A DNA stretch of 44,176 bases, taken from the NCBI GenBank assembly GCA_003021725.1, contig PXRA01000101.1, forward strand, positions 1-44,176, read 5' to 3'. This DNA comes from Halobacteriales archaeon QH_8_64_26. Lineage in GTDB: Archaea; Halobacteriota; Halobacteria; Halobacteriales; Halococcaceae. Of this stretch, positions 40,595 to 44,176 are shown piece after piece. Within the stretch, counting starts at the first letter, position 1. Every line of letters starts with the position of its first letter. The notes beneath the pieces are model-generated. The model saw only the letters and a list, made by a program, of their open reading frames with translations, did not search any database and was not told the origin of the DNA. A program made the translations under genes and the position numbers.

Positions 40595-42517
40595 ATGTCT
40601 ATACCGCCCGACGCCGATGAAAGGGGCGTCGAAGTATCCAGTGACGCGGTGATCTACGAGGTCGGCCCCGACTGTACCGGAGAAGACCTCGCGGTCGGCG
40701 AACTCTATTCCGCGGAGGTCAACGGCATCGTCGATTACGGCGTGTTCGTCGATCTCTCCGACTCGCTCTCGGGGCTCGTCCACGAATCGGAACTCGACGG
40801 CGATCGGTCGTATACCGTCGGCGAGGAGCTTATCGTACAGTTGATCGACGTGCGGGAGAACGGCGATCTCGGCTTCACGACGGTTGGTATCGACCCGAGT
40901 GACCACGAGACCGAAAGACGTAACCACGAGTTCGAGACCGCCGAGGCGAGCGATCTCGAAGGGTCGCTCGGCCAGACGGTCGCATTCGAGGGTCGGGTCG
41001 TTCGGATCGAACAGACCGGTGGGCCGACCCTCTTTAGAATCGGCGACGGCTCCGGTATCGTTCCGTGTGCGGCCTTCGAGGAAGCCGGTGTCCGTGCGTA
41101 TCCCGACGTCGAGATCGAGGAAGCCGTCCGCGTCGTCGGGCGCGTCGAACGCCGCGGCGAGGGCTTCCAGATCGAGGTCGAGTCGCTGACCCGGCTCGAC
41201 GGCGAGGAAAGCGATCGCGTCGCCGACCGCGTCGAAGACGCTCTCACAGAGCGCGCCGCCCCCCACGAGACCGAGGCACTGATCGAGTGGGAGGCCCTGG
41301 AGACGCTCCGTCCGGGCCTAGAGGAGGTCGCTCGCGTTCTCCGGCGAGCGATCCTGGAGGGGCGGCCGATCCGCGTCCGCCATCACGCCGACGGCGATGG
41401 GATGTGTGCGAGCGTGCCGACCCAGCGTGCCCTCGAGAACTTCGCCGAGCGCGTCCATAGCGACCCGTCGGCGAGCCAACACGCGATCAAGCGCCTGCCG
41501 AGCAAAGCGCCCTTCTACGAGATGGAAGACGTCGTGCGCGACCTGAACCACGCGCTCGGCAACCGGGATCGCCACGGCCAGCGAATGCCGCTTCTGTTGA
41601 TGTTGGATAACGGCTCGACCGAGGAGGACGTCCCGGCCTACCGGACGATCTCCCAGTACGACATCCCGATCGTCGTTATCGACCACCATCACCCCGATCC
41701 CGACGCCGTACAGTCGCTGCTCCGTGCCCACGTCAACCCCTATCTGGAGGGCGAGGACTACGCGGTGACGACGGGCATGCTCTGTGTCGAGCTCGCGCGG
41801 ATGATCGACCCCGACCTCCCTGCCATTGATCACGTTCCCGCGGTCGCCGGGCTAGCCGATCGCTCCGACGCCGACGCGATGAGCGAGTATCTCGCGCTCG
41901 CGGAGAACGCGGGCTACGACGAGAGCGAACTCCGGGACGTCGGCGAGGCGCTCGATTACGCCGCCTTCCAGTTGCGGTACAATGACGGTCGCCATCTCGT
42001 CGATGACCTACTCGACCTCGGGGACGATAGCGAGCGCCACCGCGAGCTGATCGACCTGTTCGCCGACCGGGCCGAACGCGACATCGAGCGCCAACTCGAC
42101 GCGACACTGTTCCGTGCCGAGCGCGAGGACCTCGATAACGATGCTGCGTGCTTCCGGGTCGATCTGGAGAACCTCGCCCACCGCTTTACCTACCCGCCGC
42201 CGGGCAAAACTACAGGAAAAATCCACGACCGGAAGGTCGCCGACGAAGGCGAGCCGGTCATCACGATCGGCTACGGTCCCGATTTCGCCGTGCTTCGTTC
42301 GGACGGCGTGCGCCTCGACATTCCACGGACGGTGACCGAACTCACCGAGGAACTCCCCGGAGCCGGCGTGAGCGGCGGCGGGCATCTCGTCGTCGGCTCG
42401 ATCAAGTTCGTCGAAGGCAAGCGCGAGACCGTCCTCGACGCGCTGGTCGAGAAACTGGGGGAAGCGGATTTGGACGAGGAACTCGGCAGCGCAGCGGTCG
42501 CCGGCTTCGAGGACTGA
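40595..42517 (+). CDS. RecJ-like DHH phosphoesterase with S1 and OB domains
   Basis: 640 residues from MSIPPDADERG. An S1 RNA-binding domain (about 33-98: GIVDYGVFVDLSDSLSGLVH) comes first, then an OB fold (about 115-195). The DHH core follows with RHHADGDGMC near 262-272 and VVIDHHHPDPDAV near 360. A late GGGHLVVGSIKF near 595 is the DHHA1 domain. This layout is that of archaeal RecJ-like/GAN-type nucleases, acting on single-stranded DNA or RNA, some bound to the replisome. GTTAAAC about 30 bases before the ATG is a likely TATA box; reading from further upstream is not family-like. Confidence 0.9.
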   Translation: MSIPPDADERGVEVSSDAVIYEVGPDCTGEDLAVGELYSAEVNGIVDYGVFVDLSDSLSGLVHESELDGDRSYTVGEELIVQLIDVRENGDLGFTTVGIDPSDHETERRNHEFETAEASDLEGSLGQTVAFEGRVVRIEQTGGPTLFRIGDGSGIVPCAAFEEAGVRAYPDVEIEEAVRVVGRVERRGEGFQIEVESLTRLDGEESDRVADRVEDALTERAAPHETEALIEWEALETLRPGLEEVARVLRRAILEGRPIRVRHHADGDGMCASVPTQRALENFAERVHSDPSASQHAIKRLPSKAPFYEMEDVVRDLNHALGNRDRHGQRMPLLLMLDNGSTEEDVPAYRTISQYDIPIVVIDHHHPDPDAVQSLLRAHVNPYLEGEDYAVTTGMLCVELARMIDPDLPAIDHVPAVAGLADRSDADAMSEYLALAENAGYDESELRDVGEALDYAAFQLRYNDGRHLVDDLLDLGDDSERHRELIDLFADRAERDIERQLDATLFRAEREDLDNDAACFRVDLENLAHRFTYPPPGKTTGKIHDRKVADEGEPVITIGYGPDFAVLRSDGVRLDIPRTVTELTEELPGAGVSGGGHLVVGSIKFVEGKRETVLDALVEKLGEADLDEELGSAAVAGFED

Positions 42518-42668
42518 TCGGCCCCTGGGCGGATCGTCGAAGTTCGTCCGTAGCGGAGACCGTTCGCCGATCGGTTCGGATTCGATCCGATCACGGTGGT
42601 CGGACCAGGAGTTTCTCGTTGCATATGCCGGCTAGTACCCCATTGAGCCGTGACTCTTTAATAAAGCG

Positions 42669-43200
42669 ATGGATCGAACCCCGGGCGGCGTCTCCGCCGA
42701 ATCGATCGGCCGGTTTCGAGACGGACTGAGCGAGTACCTCACGGCCGACGGTATCCGTCGCTTGCTCGAATCGGTCGATTCGGAGTCGGTGCTCGAAGGA
42801 GCGCTCGCCGAGGACGTCCCGACCGAGGAAGGAGCCCGTGTCGTCGGCCGGCTGCTCGGGCGCGTGGTCGCGAAGGAAGCGACCAGTCACCTCCCGATGG
42901 GGCCAGGTCGTCGAGGCGACGGTCGGCCGGGCGACCGGCGAGAAGATCGGTGAAGGGGCGGTTGCACTCCTCATCGAGTACGGCAGCCTCGCGGCGATCC
43001 TCGCCCGTATCGATTCGATGACCGATAGGAGCGAGTCCGAGGACTCCGAGGACTCGGGCGGTCGATTCGATAGCCTCGCTATCAGGAAGCGAGCGAGTAG
43101 CGCCCGCGAACGCCTCCCCAGGATCGGCGGGACCAACACCACCTGGGAGGCCGAAGAGGCGACATCGATCCCGATCACCGAAGACCTCGAAACGGAGTGA
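42669..43200 (+). pseudogene. Frameshifted small haloarchaeal gene, unknown function
   Basis: ATG 42669 starts a frame with haloarchaeal character (SIGRFRDGLSEYLTADGIRR, VVGRLLGRVVAKEATSHLPM) up to about 42900. There the sensible translation moves to the next frame (QVVEATVGRATGEKIGEGAV, then LLIEYGSLAAILARIDSM) and continues to TGA at 43200. The switch lies near GATGGGGCC, a short G run, so one base gained or lost explains it. Joined, it would be about 177 residues, helical and acidic. It may be a decayed gene or a sequencing error. Confidence 0.6.
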
Positions 43201-43247
43201 GGAGTACCGATCCACAGACCTTTCGGGCCGGTGGCCGAGGCATCGGT

Positions 43248-44176
43248 ATGCCATCCCGACCGACCGAGACGCCGAGACCGGGGACCGAACCGCGGCCCGC
43301 GACCTTCTCGATTGCCGCCCGCGATCCCGCGACGGATGCGGTCGGCGTCGCCGTCCACTCGGAGTTCGTCAGTGTGGGGTCGGTCGTTCCCTTCGCGAGC
43401 GCCGACGCCGGGGCCGTCGCCACCCAGAGCTTCGCGAACGTCGCCTACGGTCCCGACGGTCTCGATCTGCTGCGTGCGGGCCACACTGCCGAGAGCGCGA
43501 TCGAGGAACTCACGAGCGACGACGCGGACGCCCCGTTGCGCCAGGTCGGGATCGTCGGCCAGGACGGCTCGGTCGCCGCCTTTACCGGCGGGGAGTGTTT
43601 CGAGTACGCGGGTTCGATCCAGGGCGAGACCTATACCGTGCAGGGCAACATCCTCGAGAATCGCGAGACGCTCGAAGCGATGGCCAGCGCCTTCGAGTCA
43701 GGTGGAGGCAAGGACGGAAGTAAAGCAGGCGAAGCGACCGACGGATTCCCCGAACGCCTGCTCGCTGCACTCCGGGCAGGTAACGAGGCTGGCGGCGACA
43801 GGCGCGGCGAGCAGGGCGCGGCGCTGTACGTCGCGAAACCCGAGGGCGGGTACGACGGCGGGAACGACCGCTGGATCGACGTGCGCGTCGACGATCACGA
43901 GGAACCGATCGCCGAACTCGAACGCGTCTTCAAGCTCTATGACGTCACGCTGCTCGAACGCGAGGAACCCGACGATCTCCGGGCCCTAAGCGGCGAAACG
44001 GCGAGCGAGGTCGCGGAAACGCTCGGTGACCTCGGCCTCTATAACGAATCCGTAACGGATGGAGCGGATAGCGAGGAGTTCGGCGAGGCGGAACGCGAAG
44101 CCCTAGAGGACTTCCGGTCGATGAACAACTTCGAGAACCACTCGACTGCCGTGCTCGAGGACGCGATCGCCCGCGG
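43248..44176 (+). CDS. DUF1028 family protein (C-terminus beyond window)
   Basis: 309 codons from MPSRPTETPRPGTEPRP to the window edge with no stop. TFSIAARDPATDAVGVAVHS, then GAVATQSFANVAYGPDGLDL and the later GGECFEYAGSIQGETYTVQG are the DUF1028 pattern, an Ntn-hydrolase-like fold. The true mature start might be at the Thr/Ser of TFSIA if self-processing occurs, but this is speculative. Members average near 300 residues, so most of the gene is here. TTTCGG about 27 bases upstream may be the promoter. Confidence 0.85.
   Translation, partial: MPSRPTETPRPGTEPRPATFSIAARDPATDAVGVAVHSEFVSVGSVVPFASADAGAVATQSFANVAYGPDGLDLLRAGHTAESAIEELTSDDADAPLRQVGIVGQDGSVAAFTGGECFEYAGSIQGETYTVQGNILENRETLEAMASAFESGGGKDGSKAGEATDGFPERLLAALRAGNEAGGDRRGEQGAALYVAKPEGGYDGGNDRWIDVRVDDHEEPIAELERVFKLYDVTLLEREEPDDLRALSGETASEVAETLGDLGLYNESVTDGADSEEFGEAEREALEDFRSMNNFENHSTAVLEDAIAR

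Noticed and set aside
1-44176. CRISPR array, rRNA, replication origin or prophage
   Set aside because: No regularly spaced direct repeats, no rRNA sequence, no Orc1/Cdc6 gene and no phage structural or integrase genes were seen.

Overview
This is a high-GC window from a halophilic archaeon (class Halobacteria). The predicted proteins are acidic (rich in Asp and Glu), and the genes are recognisably haloarchaeal: DUF5789, DUF5518, UbaA/JAMM and a homoserine dehydrogenase - EF-1alpha - S10 run. Many start codons lie 26-30 bases downstream of a TATA-like box, as expected for leaderless haloarchaeal transcripts, and I used that spacing to choose several starts. No genus is claimed. No computation or database search was run. 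Identities rest on motif recognition and translations read by eye.

Layout. 1-6.8 kb: a membrane-associated formate dehydrogenase-type complex (Tat-exported molybdopterin subunit, four-cluster ferredoxin subunit, small membrane protein, cytochrome b subunit) with an HdrA-like iron-sulfur protein divergent from it. 6.8-15.5 kb: small conserved proteins, the Mrp-type Fe-S carrier ATPase, a winged-helix regulator, a CinA-like gene broken by an in-frame TGA, a site-2 protease with CBS domains, a cupin, an ABC exporter and a DUF192 protein. 15.6-22.3 kb: tRNA-Val, a BrkB-family membrane protein, a PIN-ATPase-KH protein, an M20 peptidase, a small protein built of 17-residue repeats and an M32 carboxypeptidase. 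22.3-25.9 kb: a surface module with a pilin-like protein and a sequon-rich exported protein, divergent from a membrane-anchored winged-helix regulator. 25.9-27.8 kb: etfB followed by an etfA whose first codons are replaced by a hairpin-rich repeat. 27.9-33.4 kb: prenyl synthase, BtuF-like protein, a JAMM protease facing the E1-like UbaA, rhodanese, zinc ribbon, tautomerase and small membrane proteins. 33.6-37.7 kb: ACT protein, homoserine dehydrogenase, EF-1alpha, ribosomal protein S10 and a rhomboid protease. 37.8 kb to the end: tRNA-Ala, a repeat-rich gap, a membrane protein with a MITE at its promoter, a JAMM-RibL pair, a RecJ-like DHH/S1/OB nuclease, a frameshifted gene and a DUF1028 protein cut by the window edge.

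The most unusual content is small repeated DNA. (1) A two-hairpin element occurs in etfA and near tRNA-Ala, with compensatory base changes in both stems. (2) A three-copy hairpin element has fixed ends (GCACCTTTT and AAAATCTGCA) and variable middles; two copies face each other around a YccF-like gene. (3) A 149-bp MITE has inverted ends of IS6 type and a near-perfect 8-bp target duplication. Three genes (CinA-like, etfA, and the gene at 42.7 kb) are broken. That is either real decay or, for the two single-base cases, possible sequencing error.
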